From CBDFNC01 sp965249895 (GTDB lineage: Bacteria > Pseudomonadota > Gammaproteobacteria > Enterobacterales > CBDFNC01), in NCBI GenBank assembly GCA_965249895.1, contig CBDFNC010000003.1:558001-622000 (forward strand): 64,000 bases of DNA, in the 5' to 3' direction. The notes under the pieces were generated by a model. That model was not told the origin of the DNA. It saw only the letters and a program-made list of their open reading frames with translations, and made no database searches. Both the position numbers and the translations under genes were made by a program. This document shows, in pieces, positions 8,955-18,221 of this stretch. Each line of letters opens with the position of its first letter. Positions within the stretch are counted from its first letter, which is position 1.

Positions 8955-9887
8955 ATGAGCCGAGTCCTGAATATTACCAATGGATATAGTGCTGTTGCAG
9001 TGATGAAAGAAGCCGGTATCACAGGTGATTTTTTACCGTGGCGAGACGTACTGCACGAAGGTCCGGTACCTGGCGGACTGTGTTTAGATGCATTATCTGA
9101 AATCCGGGCGGAATATATAGCTGAAATGGGCTGGGCGCCATTTGAACAGGTCCTGGCTTCATTCCGCAGCCGCGATATGCAGCTGCAAAGGTTTGCATAT
9201 TATAAAAGGATTGTGCTCTGGTTTGAGCATGATCTGTATGATCAGCTGCAATTGGTGCAAATCCTGGCCTGGTTTTCCAGGCAAAAGCTGGGGGAAACCC
9301 AGCTCAGTCTAATTTGTGTGGACAAGTACCTGAGTGAGTTACCACCCCAGGAGCTGTCTTGTCTGCTTAATGAAGAAGAACCTGTGTCGAAATTTCAGCT
9401 GGAGCAGGCGGCTTATGCTTGGCAGGCTTTGTGCTCAGGACAACCTGAGTTACTCCTGTCGCTGATTAAGTTGGATACCTCAGCATTACCTTTCCTAAAG
9501 GGCGCCGTGGTACGTCTACTCGCTGAGTTTCCCAATCGCAAGAATGGCTTAAGTCAGACTGAGAATTTAGCGTTGGAGTTGATTAATGACGGGGTTAATC
9601 AGCCAAGAGAGCTGTTTGGCGCTTATCAAGATCGTGAAGCGGCACGATTTATGGGGGATAGGATATTTTGGGGCCGACTGGCCCGATTGGCCCGTTGTGG
9701 GGCAATCGATTGGTCAACTGATATCGAGCAAGCCGTCCAGCTAACCCCCTATGGCAGGGAGTTGCTGCAAGGTGATAGCAAACTACAGGATAAAGTCGTG
9801 TTAGACCGATGGATCCTGGGTTTACACCTGACGAAGGGCAATACCTGGATGTGGGATGACAGCTCCCAAGAGTTGAGCCGATGCTAA
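8955..9887 (+). CDS. DUF1835 domain-containing protein
   Basis: A 310-residue soluble protein. The first 110 or so residues match the DUF1835 pattern (VLNITNGYSAVAVMKEAGI, FLPWRDVLHEGPVP, VLWFEHDLYDQLQLVQIL). The C-terminal part is the usual accompanying helical region. The function of the family is unknown. It may be co-transcribed with the GFA gene 70 bp upstream, but the spacing is loose. Confidence 0.8.
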   Translation: MSRVLNITNGYSAVAVMKEAGITGDFLPWRDVLHEGPVPGGLCLDALSEIRAEYIAEMGWAPFEQVLASFRSRDMQLQRFAYYKRIVLWFEHDLYDQLQLVQILAWFSRQKLGETQLSLICVDKYLSELPPQELSCLLNEEEPVSKFQLEQAAYAWQALCSGQPELLLSLIKLDTSALPFLKGAVVRLLAEFPNRKNGLSQTENLALELINDGVNQPRELFGAYQDREAARFMGDRIFWGRLARLARCGAIDWSTDIEQAVQLTPYGRELLQGDSKLQDKVVLDRWILGLHLTKGNTWMWDDSSQELSRC

Positions 9888-10192
9888 GTGTTGCTTTGAA
9901 TTAAGCTTGTCTTATATGCTGGCTCGGCTTATCAATTCTACTTTGCCAGTTAAGCCCTTTTCCCCATAATATGCTGCGGGCAAACAATGAGATCCCTACA
10001 TAACCCCTGAGCATAAGTAATATTGAAAAACTGGCTGTCCTTGCCCACATGATTTGCATCCTGCCTGTTGAGGTCACCAGAGTTACAGCATATTTCAGTT
10101 TTAAGCCAGGTTAAATCACGCTCAGGTCTTTAGCTTGTTACTCATGGCTATGCCCTTTATGCTATCGAAAAATACAAATTAACGGAGACTCA
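9888..10192. other. Gene-free stretch upstream of kdsC
   Basis: Both strands are interrupted by stops, with no ORF of note and no strong hairpin followed by a T-run. It should contain the kdsC promoter. The sequence just before the start (AACGGAGACTCAATG) supplies a ribosome site. I see nothing else that I can support. Confidence 0.4.
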
Positions 10193-10741
10193 ATGATAGA
10201 AACCATTTACGGGCCTGCAGCAAAAGAGGTTGTCAGTAAAGCCAGTAAGGTCAAATTACTCATCTGCGATGTGGATGGTGTTTTTTCTGATGGCCGGATC
10301 TACCTGGGTAATAACGGCGAAGAGCTTAAGTGTTTTAACACCAAGGATGGCTTCGGCATCGTTTCCCTGGTTAAAGCGGGTTTTATGGTGGGTGTCATTA
10401 CCGGGCGTAACTCGGCCATAGTAGAAAACCGGATGAAGGCGCTGGGTGTGCAGTTTCTGTTTCAGGGGCAGAGCAATAAGCTGGAAGCGTATCAGGAGAT
10501 GCTGCAACAAGCTGGGGTCACTGGCGAGCAAGCGGCTTACATTGGCGACGACACGATAGATTTACCTGTTATGCAGCAAGTGGAGCTGTCCGTTGCGGTT
10601 AATGACGCGCATCCAATCGTTAGGCAGCGGGCCGACTATGTGACTTATATGGCCGGTGGTTTTGGCGCAGTGCGTGAGTTAACGGATTTGTTGCTGTTTT
10701 CCCAGGGTAAGCTGGAAGGCGCACAAGGGCTGAGCATTTAG
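10193..10741 (+). CDS. kdsC: 3-deoxy-D-manno-octulosonate 8-phosphate phosphatase (KdsC-type HAD)
   Basis: A 182-residue HAD phosphatase with the KdsC signature. It hydrolyses KDO-8-phosphate to KDO for lipopolysaccharide inner core synthesis. Motif I is LLICDVDGVFSDG with the catalytic Asp pair D26/D28; motif II is VGVITGRNS; motif IV is YIGDDTIDLPVM. Length matches the family (about 180). In most Gammaproteobacteria kdsC lies in an operon with kdsD and lptCAB. Here it stands alone, so it may be a second copy or a relocated gene. Confidence 0.85.
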   Translation: MIETIYGPAAKEVVSKASKVKLLICDVDGVFSDGRIYLGNNGEELKCFNTKDGFGIVSLVKAGFMVGVITGRNSAIVENRMKALGVQFLFQGQSNKLEAYQEMLQQAGVTGEQAAYIGDDTIDLPVMQQVELSVAVNDAHPIVRQRADYVTYMAGGFGAVRELTDLLLFSQGKLEGAQGLSI

Positions 10742-10854
10742 TTAAAGGAAGTTATCTACTGTATTTAGTAGCATATCTTTTTCTGCCAACTATGCATTAA
10801 AGCTAGTGACAGCTCCCGACACAAGCTCAACATATTCTGCGTCCAGGCACTAGC

Positions 10855-11613
10855 ATGGAGCCAATTATGATAGTTTTACATCAACCAGGCCCGGCCTTGG
10901 GTATAGCTAACGCCAGCCCATTCTGCATGAAAGTGGAAGCTTTCCTTAAGTTAAATGGAATTCCGTATAAGTCCAAAACAGCCATGCCAAGCCAGGGACC
11001 GATGAAAAAAGTCCCGTTTATCCAGGATGGCGGCGAACAAATTGCGGACTCCAGTCAGATCTGTGATTTCCTGTCCATTAAGTACCAGCTGTCTATGGAT
11101 GAGCACCTGACTCAGGAGCAGAAAGCCGTTGGACACAGCCTGCAGAGAATGGTGGAGGAAAGCCTGTACTGGGTCTTGGTATACAGCCGTTGGGTGGAGC
11201 CTGACAGCTGGCCAATATTAAGGGAGCAGTTTTTTGGCAAAATGCCAACCTGGTTAAAACTGTTTGTGCCAGTATTGGTGCGCAAACAAATCATTAAAAA
11301 CTTGTACGGTCAGGGGAGTGGACGTTTCCCTTCCGATAAGTTGTACGCCAGGGCGGAAAAGGATCTCGAAGCAATTTCGACTTTTCTGGGTGATAAGCCC
11401 TTTTTATTTGGTGATCGGCTATCCAGTTATGACATAGCAATTTGGGCGGGATTAAGCAGCATTATTGATGCAAAGATAACCACACCTCTGACCCAGAAAG
11501 CCATTGGCTACGCTAACTTGAAAGGCTATTGTGAAAAGATAAATCACTTAATAGATCAGGTTACTTATACCCAAGCTGCTTGGAAATGCGGGGAGCAGCA
11601 AGTCGAGAAGTGA
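10855..11613 (+). CDS. Glutathione S-transferase family protein (FAX/metaxin-like)
   Basis: A 252-residue protein with an N-terminal thioredoxin-like fold (SPFCMKVEAFLKLNGIPYKSK, then KVPFIQDGGEQIADSSQICDFL) and an all-helical C-terminal domain with DRLSSYDIAIWAGLSS near the end. The pattern is closest to failed-axon-connections/metaxin-type GSTs rather than classical detoxifying enzymes. An alternative start is the ATG at 10867 (MIVLHQPG), which fits the fold better because the first beta strand begins there. Substrate unknown. Confidence 0.8.
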   Translation: MEPIMIVLHQPGPALGIANASPFCMKVEAFLKLNGIPYKSKTAMPSQGPMKKVPFIQDGGEQIADSSQICDFLSIKYQLSMDEHLTQEQKAVGHSLQRMVEESLYWVLVYSRWVEPDSWPILREQFFGKMPTWLKLFVPVLVRKQIIKNLYGQGSGRFPSDKLYARAEKDLEAISTFLGDKPFLFGDRLSSYDIAIWAGLSSIIDAKITTPLTQKAIGYANLKGYCEKINHLIDQVTYTQAAWKCGEQQVEK

Positions 11614-11888
11614 CCGGGTTCAAGGCATAAAGCCGAAGGTCTATATTCTACATCAAGGTTTTATAACGCCGAAGAGGGTTGCTTCTCGTCTCGCCTGAGC
11701 TCTGAATCTGCATTTTCAGATAGTTTGGGCATAAACCTAGGAAAGGGAGGCATCGGTTTGACTATCTTTGCTTCTCCTTTTAAGTCAACGCTCCAGCTTT
11801 TTTGTTTATTCACAAGCACTTACTAAGCACCAAAGACATAATATGTCCTTGGTGTCTGTTTGCTAAACGAGTAATGTGTCAACAATAA
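11614..11888. other. Intergenic region with a 27-base near-perfect inverted repeat at 11828-11854
   Basis: The stretch between the GST-like and deacetylase genes has no ORF. At 11828-11854, CACCAAAGACAT is followed by a short centre and ATGTCCTTGGTG, giving a long stem with one mismatch that pairs as G-U in RNA. It is followed by TCTGTTTG, so it could be a weak terminator for the upstream gene or an operator for the downstream one about 35 bp away. Confidence 0.5.
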
Positions 11889-12842
11889 CTGAAACGGATT
11901 TTGTTGCTTGCACCAAGCCTACTGCTACTAACTGCGTGTGCTAAAGAAAGCCAGCTTGCCGAGTGTCTGGATTTCGACAAGTCGGATACTGTGTTAATAG
12001 TGAATGTGGATGATGTGGGTATGCATCCGGATTATGACAAGGCTGCTTTTTCATTAATCGATCAAAATAAAATCCAAACCATGTCTCTGATGGTTCCCGC
12101 GCCTAACTTCGCAGTGGCCGCTAAAATGCCCAAGAAGCGTGATCTGCCGGTTGGACTGCACCTTACTCTAACTAATGAATGGCAGGAAAAGCAGCCCTGG
12201 GGGGCGGTATTACCTGCCATTAAGGTGCCTAGTTTATACAATGAAAAAGGTTACTTATGGCCTACCAGTGAGGATGTGGCGGAAAACGCTAAAATCGAAC
12301 ACGTAAAAATGGAGCTTAAGGCGCAAATCGACAAAGCGCTGGCAATGGGGCTGAATGTGACCCATATAGATGCCCATATGCTGGTTAACTTTCAGTCAGA
12401 AGCCTTATTTCAAACATTTGTTGAGGTTATAGAGGAGTATCAGCTTGCCGCTGTATATCAGAATTACAGGGACCAAGAGCCAAAAATGCGCAATATCACC
12501 GGTTCACTGCAAGCGGCGGGTATCGTGGTGCCGGATACCTACTATATGCAATATAACCCGGAACAAAGGGCGCAAAATAGCCAGCTGGCGGAAAACACCT
12601 ATAGACATCAAGTGAAATCACTCAACCCGGGAATAAACCATTTCGCCATTCATCCGTCCTACGACACAGCCAGCGCCCGTGAGGCGATGGCAGATATGGT
12701 GTTAAGGGTCAGTGATTTTAATATTTGGGGTAGTGACAGTATGCAGCAGCTGATAAAGGCCGAGGGAATTAAAACCACAGATTTCGTGAAGATGCGCGAG
12801 TTAAAACGCAAGGACTTGGCCTGCTTACAGACCAAGTCCTAA
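11889..12842 (+). CDS. YdjC/ChbG-family carbohydrate deacetylase lipoprotein, non-ATG start
   Basis: A protein of about 317 residues of the YdjC (ChbG) deacetylase family, which remove acetyl groups from oligosaccharides using a metal. The metal-site motif VNVDDVGMHPDYDKA lies near residue 35, and HLTLTNEW, THIDAHM and HFAIHPSYD follow, all typical. The N-terminus reads KRILLLAPSLLLLTAC, a clean lipoprotein signal with a lipobox Cys, so it should be anchored outside the cytoplasmic membrane. No ATG exists in frame before this segment: the full signal needs the CTG at 11889, whereas the first conventional alternative is TTG at 11901. The gene overlaps nothing and seems monocistronic. Confidence 0.75.
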   Translation: MKRILLLAPSLLLLTACAKESQLAECLDFDKSDTVLIVNVDDVGMHPDYDKAAFSLIDQNKIQTMSLMVPAPNFAVAAKMPKKRDLPVGLHLTLTNEWQEKQPWGAVLPAIKVPSLYNEKGYLWPTSEDVAENAKIEHVKMELKAQIDKALAMGLNVTHIDAHMLVNFQSEALFQTFVEVIEEYQLAAVYQNYRDQEPKMRNITGSLQAAGIVVPDTYYMQYNPEQRAQNSQLAENTYRHQVKSLNPGINHFAIHPSYDTASAREAMADMVLRVSDFNIWGSDSMQQLIKAEGIKTTDFVKMRELKRKDLACLQTKS

Positions 12843-12851
12843 GTCAATCAT

Positions 12852-13595
12852 TCAGCCTTTGCCCGCTTTGCCCGCTTTGGCGGCGGCAATGGCAAACTTA
12901 GCCAGCTGTTTGTCGTTCCACCAGGGCTTTTGCCCGGCGTCTTCGCGGTTTTCTTTACGGCGTATGGCGTTACGTACCATCATCGCCCCTATCCAGCGAA
13001 TGGGCTCAGGAGGAAAGTAACCACAGGGACCTTGGGTTACGGGCCCAATCGTTATCCAATCCAAGTACCAGAGAGGCAGGATGTCACCTCCCATATGGCT
13101 TTGCGCGATCCCGTTGCCGGAATAACCCAGTCCATAAGAGACGTTGTTATGCCCATCCAACCGGCCGAAGAAAGGCAGGCCCGTGGTTGACCTGTCTGAC
13201 GGCCCTGTCCAGGTAGCTGAAATTGGCGCCTGCTTCAGTGACGGGAAGAAGCTGTCCATGGATTGGCACAACATATCTTGATATGGCTTGGTTGATCGAA
13301 TTCAGCCGGCATCTTGCTATTGAAGGCGAACTGGTTGCCACCTTTGCCGAGCATCAGGCAGCCATCCGGTGCGATAGTAGTGAACAAAAATACGATAATC
13401 GACGACAGAAAGACCATCATCCACCCCCATGTCTTCGATTAGATCAGCCACGGGTTCGGTGATCACCATACCCGATGAGGCCAGCACTATGCTGTGCTTA
13501 AACTGAGGAAAATATTTTGCTATCCAACCGTTGATAGTAATAACAACGGAATCAGCGGTCACTGTGCCTTTTACGCCCTGAAAGGGGGCGTGAGT
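12852..13595 (-). pseudogene. Remnant of an FAD-dependent (DadA-like) oxidoreductase
   Basis: The three reading frames together spell the C-terminal half of a D-amino-acid/gamma-glutamylputrescine oxidase-like flavoprotein. Frame one, from about 13595, reads TADSVVITINGWIAKYFPQF through VHYYRT. Frame two reads APDGCLMLGKGGNQFAFNSK through DQPS. Frame three reads MLCQSMDSFFPSLK, SATWTGPSDRSTTGLPFFGR and YGLGYSGNG to the stop at 12852. Two frameshifts (near 13370 and near 13285, the latter a single-base loss in a run of C) and absence of the N-terminal FAD-binding half show decay. It is convergent with the deacetylase gene. Confidence 0.8.
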
Positions 13596-13797
13596 GAACT
13601 CATTACTCCTTAGTTACCTACCTGCGTGAATAAATCTGGCTTGCCATTCAAGTGCGATAGGCTCCCGCTCTCTTTGATTGTTTGTAGCATAGGCGAATGA
13701 TCCAGATCCACAGGATGTGGATTCTAATTTTCATTGAAGTTACTTTCATCTCGATTACAGTTTGGTGATGGCAGTGTATTTTGACTTAAAGGTCAAT

Positions 13798-13825
13798 ACC
13801 ACCCATACGGGTAGTAGTTTTTTTA
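13798..13825 (+). terminator. Hairpin plus T-run in the leader of the M16 peptidase gene
   Basis: ACCACCC (13798-13804), loop ATAC, GGGTAGT (13809-13815), then AG and seven T's. One stem position is mismatched. It points toward the M16 gene, 70 bp downstream, so it may be an attenuator or the end of a short leader transcript. The remaining 13596-13895 region shows no gene. Confidence 0.4.
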
Positions 13826-13895
13826 TGACTTATTATGTCAATATACATCTGCCGTATCGGATGACTTAATTTATTGATAATGAATGGGTTCTAAT

Positions 13896-16682
13896 ATGAA
13901 AAAGGATTTCTTTGCTACAAAATGGCTGGTTTTTTTGTTCAGCCTGTTGTTTGTCGCTAGCTCAGTGAGTGCTGGCCCCCTCCCGCAAGATCCAAACTGG
14001 CAACAAGGGGTGTTAAAAAATGGCTTTAAATACAATATCTACCCTGTGGATGAAAAAAGCGGGCGGGTTCAGCTTTACCTTTGGGTGAAATCAGGCTCGT
14101 TGAATGAAACTTCGGAGCAAAAAGGTTATGCCCACCTGCTGGAGCATATGGCATTTAACGGCACCAAACGTTTCCCCGGTCATGAAATTCGCTCTGTGTT
14201 TGAGCGTGCCGGTCTGGCCTTTGGCCCGGACTTGAATGCTTACACCACGTTTGACCGTACCGTATACACCCTTAATGTACCGGCTGACAATCAGGATACG
14301 ACGGATGCTGTCTTGCTGTATTTAAGCGATGTGGCGCAAAACATCAGTTTTGATGAGGTGGAAGTAAGAAAAGAGCTGGGTGTGGTCAAAGGGGAATATC
14401 ATAATTCCATGTTGGCTGAAAAGCCCACATTAGATTTGCTGTTTGAAGATTATATTAAAGGCTCTGAATACGAAAAACATATGCCCATAGGTGAACTTGC
14501 TTCAATCGATAAGGCGACGGTGAGTGCGCTTAAAGATTATTATCAGACTTGGTATCGGCCGGATAATATGGAGCTGCTAGTGGTTGGCAACGTCAAACCA
14601 GACGCCATTATTAAAATGGTTGAAAAAGAATTTGGTACTATGACTGGCACTGAGCATAAACCAGCTAATTACTTACCTGAAGCACCTCATCTTTCCCTTG
14701 AACCTATTTTGGCCAGTAGTAAAGTCATTAAGGTTAACGAAACTGCCTTGGTATTAGAGCAGCCCGCATTTAACTACCGGGTGGCGGCTGATGATTACAG
14801 CTACAGGCAGCATGTGTTACTTAAACAGCTGATTAACTATCGTCTGGCAAGGGCCAATGAACTGAGGAGTGAGCGGTTTACTACGGCTGGTTTGATGGAA
14901 TACTATCCGCTGAAGCATAGGCGTGGTTATGTGGTCTATGCGCAGCATGGTGCTGACCAGTATGTTCAGGCCGCTGAATTCCTGTCCGCTGAGATGGCGC
15001 GTATACAACAGCATGGCTTTACCAAGCAGGAGCTGGAGCTTCAGCTGCAAACATTTCACTCTCAGCTGCTTAAATTCGATAACCAGCAGGCACATAGAAC
15101 GTCGAGAGGAATAGTGAATGAAGCGCTTGCCATGTGGAACCTGGGGCAGGTGTATACCGATACGGCGACGGCTAAACGGTTATTGTCGGCTTTTATCGAT
15201 AAGATCCGCCTGAAACAGGTGAATAAGCTAGCTCAGTCGGATCTACTGAGCGGCACTAAACTGGTGATCTCTGCTCCACAGGATCATGCTGTAATTGATA
15301 TAGCTCAGCTATCTGGCTCTGTAGAAAAAGCAAAAACCAACAGGCAGGCCAAACCATCCAAGGCGCTGGTGCCAAAATTACCCCCTTTACTGGCCACATT
15401 ACCCCAGCCAGGCAAGATAACCGCGAAATCCTCACTGGAGCAATACGGCATTGAACAGCTGTCTTTGTCCAATGGTGTGGAGGTTATTTTACAACAGGAC
15501 AAAAAAGCCAAAGGGCAGGTTTATATTCACTATTCTGCTCCTGGCGGCAGTTATTCGGTAGCGCCGCAACTGCGTGCGGCGGCTAACTTGCTGGTACCTG
15601 TGTATCAAAATTCCGGTCTTAATGGCTATTCTGCGCAGCAGCTAGATCAAAAGTTCAGCGCCAATAACACCAGCTTATTATCTTATATCAATGCCAACCA
15701 GCATGGGATCGAGCTTGAAACCCGTAGCGGTAACCTGGAATTTGCTTTGTCTGCGTTGCATCTTGCAATGGATTCTCCGCAGGCGGATGAGCAGGCGCTT
15801 ACCCTGGTGAAGCAGCAGGTTTCGAATTACCTGAACAATGAAGCGAAATCGAAAGCGGGCCAGCTACAACAGCAGGTGGTCGAAACACTGTTCCCGGACA
15901 ACCCTTACGAGGGATTTTTAACCCAGCAGCAAATTAACCGGCTGGATTTGCAACAAATTGAGCAGGTCTATAAACAGCTATTTGCTTCTGCCAATGGATT
16001 TAAGTTGACGATTGTGGGGGATTTCGAATCCAAGCAGGCTAAGGCGCTGATCAACTTATATGTGGCTAGTTTGGAAAAAGGAGCAAAGCACGCGTTTTCT
16101 ATTCAGTCGCAAACTTATCTGAAAGATAAAAAACAGCTGACGGCTAAGGCGAACCCGCAAAACAGGGCCAATATCGGCGTGACATTTCTTTATGAGCAGC
16201 CTGAACCAAGCATTGAGCAAATTTATGCGTCGGATATGTTTAGCAAGTTGGTGACGGCAAATCTGACCGATTATATTCGTGAAGAGCTGTCCCTTGCTTA
16301 TGCCCCCAAGGCCTGGTGTAACTATACCAGTCCGGGTGTTACCTTTGCCAGCTGTGGCATTAACCTGGTGAGCAGCACAGAAGACGCTGAAAAAGCCAAG
16401 CAGGCTCTGACCCAGAGTATTAAAAATCTGTTAGCAGGTCTGGATTCTGAAGCGATTAAAGCGCAGAAAAAGAGCCTGGAGCAGGCGATGCTGGATACCT
16501 TTAAGTTTGCAAAGGACAGGGCCTGGTTTATTCATCGTGATGCCGTGTTAGGTTTCCCGGTGGGTAGTGTGCTTGAGCCGGCTAAAGCACTGGAGAATGT
16601 AGACAAAGCTTATATGGATAAGTTGGCTCAGATTTATCTGCAGGATAGTGGTCAACTAATGCTGGTTAACCTGCCTGAATAA
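13896..16682 (+). CDS. Secreted M16-family zinc metallopeptidase
   Basis: A 928-residue exported peptidase of the M16 (insulinase/pitrilysin) superfamily. Residues 1-26 form a Sec signal peptide (MKKDFFATKWLVFLFSLL..VSA). The inverted zinc motif HxxEH is H80-LLE83-H84 (YAHLLEHMAFNGT), with the third ligand Glu in the VRKELGVVKGEYHN helix. The usual inactive second half follows (NGVEVILQQDKK). The ATG at 13896 is preferred over 13884 because the signal peptide starts there. Likely periplasmic, degrading peptides. A strong terminator follows. Confidence 0.9.
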   Translation: MKKDFFATKWLVFLFSLLFVASSVSAGPLPQDPNWQQGVLKNGFKYNIYPVDEKSGRVQLYLWVKSGSLNETSEQKGYAHLLEHMAFNGTKRFPGHEIRSVFERAGLAFGPDLNAYTTFDRTVYTLNVPADNQDTTDAVLLYLSDVAQNISFDEVEVRKELGVVKGEYHNSMLAEKPTLDLLFEDYIKGSEYEKHMPIGELASIDKATVSALKDYYQTWYRPDNMELLVVGNVKPDAIIKMVEKEFGTMTGTEHKPANYLPEAPHLSLEPILASSKVIKVNETALVLEQPAFNYRVAADDYSYRQHVLLKQLINYRLARANELRSERFTTAGLMEYYPLKHRRGYVVYAQHGADQYVQAAEFLSAEMARIQQHGFTKQELELQLQTFHSQLLKFDNQQAHRTSRGIVNEALAMWNLGQVYTDTATAKRLLSAFIDKIRLKQVNKLAQSDLLSGTKLVISAPQDHAVIDIAQLSGSVEKAKTNRQAKPSKALVPKLPPLLATLPQPGKITAKSSLEQYGIEQLSLSNGVEVILQQDKKAKGQVYIHYSAPGGSYSVAPQLRAAANLLVPVYQNSGLNGYSAQQLDQKFSANNTSLLSYINANQHGIELETRSGNLEFALSALHLAMDSPQADEQALTLVKQQVSNYLNNEAKSKAGQLQQQVVETLFPDNPYEGFLTQQQINRLDLQQIEQVYKQLFASANGFKLTIVGDFESKQAKALINLYVASLEKGAKHAFSIQSQTYLKDKKQLTAKANPQNRANIGVTFLYEQPEPSIEQIYASDMFSKLVTANLTDYIREELSLAYAPKAWCNYTSPGVTFASCGINLVSSTEDAEKAKQALTQSIKNLLAGLDSEAIKAQKKSLEQAMLDTFKFAKDRAWFIHRDAVLGFPVGSVLEPAKALENVDKAYMDKLAQIYLQDSGQLMLVNLPE

Positions 16683-16690
16683 AAGGGTTG

Positions 16691-16717
16691 GAGACCAAGC
16701 CGGGCTTGGTCTCTTTT
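16691..16717 (+). terminator. Intrinsic terminator of the M16 gene
   Basis: GAGACCAAGCC (16691-16701) and GGCTTGGTCTC (16703-16713) form a perfect 11-bp stem followed directly by TTTT. It lies nine bases after the M16 stop, between convergent genes. Confidence 0.85.
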
Positions 16718-16721
16718 GCTG

Positions 16722-17534
16722 TTAAAGCTTACGAAAAACTTCGATATTAAAGTCCAGTCCGGCACTAAAGGTGCTGCTGGTTAATTCTTCTTTTTGTCCT
16801 TCTCTTAAACGCCAGGAAAACGGCGTCATGGTTAAGAAGTTATCGATATCTTTCGCTTCATTAATCACCAGAGGGTATTGCAGGCGCTCCTGGCTAATCA
16901 GTTCGAACCCTTCCAGCTCAGGCTCTTTCAGCTCGTGTTTTCTCGGCTCGCGGTAGACTTTCTGCTTTAACTCGAACAGGTGGTTCGGGCCCGGCGCCAC
17001 AGTGAGCAGTAAACCGCCTGGCTTTAAGACCCGGCGGGCTTCTGCCAGTTTACAGGGGGCGTAAATCCGGGTTAGTAAGTCAAAGCTCTCGTCCGCGAAC
17101 GGCAGCTCATAAGCGCTGGCAACGGAGAAGGCGATCGTTTTATAACGCTTGGCCGCATAACGTATGCCTGTTTTCGCGATATCCAGGCCGTAACTTTGGG
17201 GTTTTCTATTCTCTGACAATCGCTCAAACAGGCGCTGGGTGTAATAACCTTCGCCGCAACCAACATCCAGGGTGGTGATATCTCCTGAGGTCAGTTCATC
17301 GGCCAGATTATTTACCCGGTTGGAAAGTCGCTGATAAAAACCGCCATCCAGAAACTGGCGTCTGGCTTGCATCATCTCGGTGTTGTCGCCGGGATCCTGG
17401 GTCTTCTTTTTGTTGGCGGGCAGCAGGTTGACATAACCTTCTTTCGCATAATCAAAGCTATGGTTATTTTCACACTTAAGTGAATTGTCAGCAGGCGTTA
17501 GGCCAGTTTGGCAAATAGGACAAAGGTAAGGCAT
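16722..17534 (-). CDS. rlmA: 23S rRNA (guanine-N1-)-methyltransferase RlmA
   Basis: A 270-residue SAM-dependent enzyme that methylates guanine 745 (helix 35) of 23S rRNA. The N-terminal zinc finger has C5, C8, C21 and H25 (YLCPICQTG..LKCENNHSFD). The following DYAKEGYVNLLPANKK is a family signature. The Rossmann core has TLDVGCGEGYYTQRLF (motif I) and the SFDLLTRIYAPCKLAEARRVLKPGG stretch. Length and order match E. coli RlmA. Convergent with the M16 gene and sharing the 16.69 kb terminator region. Confidence 0.93.
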   Translation of the reverse strand: MPYLCPICQTGLTPADNSLKCENNHSFDYAKEGYVNLLPANKKKTQDPGDNTEMMQARRQFLDGGFYQRLSNRVNNLADELTSGDITTLDVGCGEGYYTQRLFERLSENRKPQSYGLDIAKTGIRYAAKRYKTIAFSVASAYELPFADESFDLLTRIYAPCKLAEARRVLKPGGLLLTVAPGPNHLFELKQKVYREPRKHELKEPELEGFELISQERLQYPLVINEAKDIDNFLTMTPFSWRLREGQKEELTSSTFSAGLDFNIEVFRKL

Positions 17535-17652
17535 GGTTCACCGGGATAAGGAATGTTGGCCCTATTATAGGGGATCCTAACCTGTCTGTATCTGATTTAT
17601 AACCGGCAAAATGCTACAGTGGCGTTATAAGTTTCAATGTTTGGAAAAGACT

Positions 17653-18039
17653 ATGGCGTATAAACTCACAGCAGAGCAAAGAGAGAAGGTATCGTCTCTG
17701 AGCGCAGAGCAAAGATATGAACACTTCGTTGACAAGATCAGCAAGTGGGAAGAAGTATGGACGCTAAAAGATCAGGATGGTGCTGTGATGTTGTCTACGG
17801 ACGATGCACCCTGTTTACCCGTATGGCCTCATCCCGATTATGCCATTGCCTGGAAAACAGATGAGTGGTCGGATTGCGAATTGCTGTCTATTCCATTACA
17901 AGCCTGGATGGAGCGCTGGTTACCGGGTTTAGGGGAAGATGAGATTGATATTGCGGTTTTTCCCAACGTGGATGAGCAGGGCATAGTGGTAGATCCCTAT
18001 GAGATGAATGACGCTATCTTACAGTCGCTGGAAGGCTAA
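17653..18039 (+). CDS. DUF2750 domain-containing protein
   Basis: A 128-residue acidic soluble protein matching the DUF2750 pattern: RYEHFVDKISKWEEVWTLKD, WPHPDYAIAW and a conserved C-terminal DPYEMNDAI. Function of the family is unknown. ATG 17653 is chosen because GGAAAAG lies seven bases upstream and the conserved domain begins there; the longer frame to 17611 adds an unlikely N-terminus. Divergent from rlmA; a terminator follows. Confidence 0.8.
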   Translation: MAYKLTAEQREKVSSLSAEQRYEHFVDKISKWEEVWTLKDQDGAVMLSTDDAPCLPVWPHPDYAIAWKTDEWSDCELLSIPLQAWMERWLPGLGEDEIDIAVFPNVDEQGIVVDPYEMNDAILQSLEG

Positions 18040-18057
18040 ACTAGTTTCGTCACCAAT

Positions 18058-18085
18058 CAGGGAGTTAAAATACTCCCTGCTATTT
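18058..18085 (+). terminator. Intrinsic terminator after the DUF2750 gene
   Basis: CAGGGAGT (18058-18065), six-base loop, ACTCCCTG (18072-18079), followed by CTATTTTA. The position 18 bp after the stop codon fits. Confidence 0.7.
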
Positions 18086-18221
18086 TATGCAATACGTTAA
18101 AACGGTCCTCCCGCCTAGATATAAATTCACCTTGATATTTGAGCTTAAGCAAATTGGCTTTTGACGTGTAATTAATCCCTGATAGACTAAGGGTAATTTG
18201 ATTAGGTAGGCTAACTAAGTT

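Noticed and set aside
13862..13883. Possible Fur box (TTGATAATGAAT) before the M16 gene
   Set aside because: Only one half resembles the consensus; the second half-site is missing.
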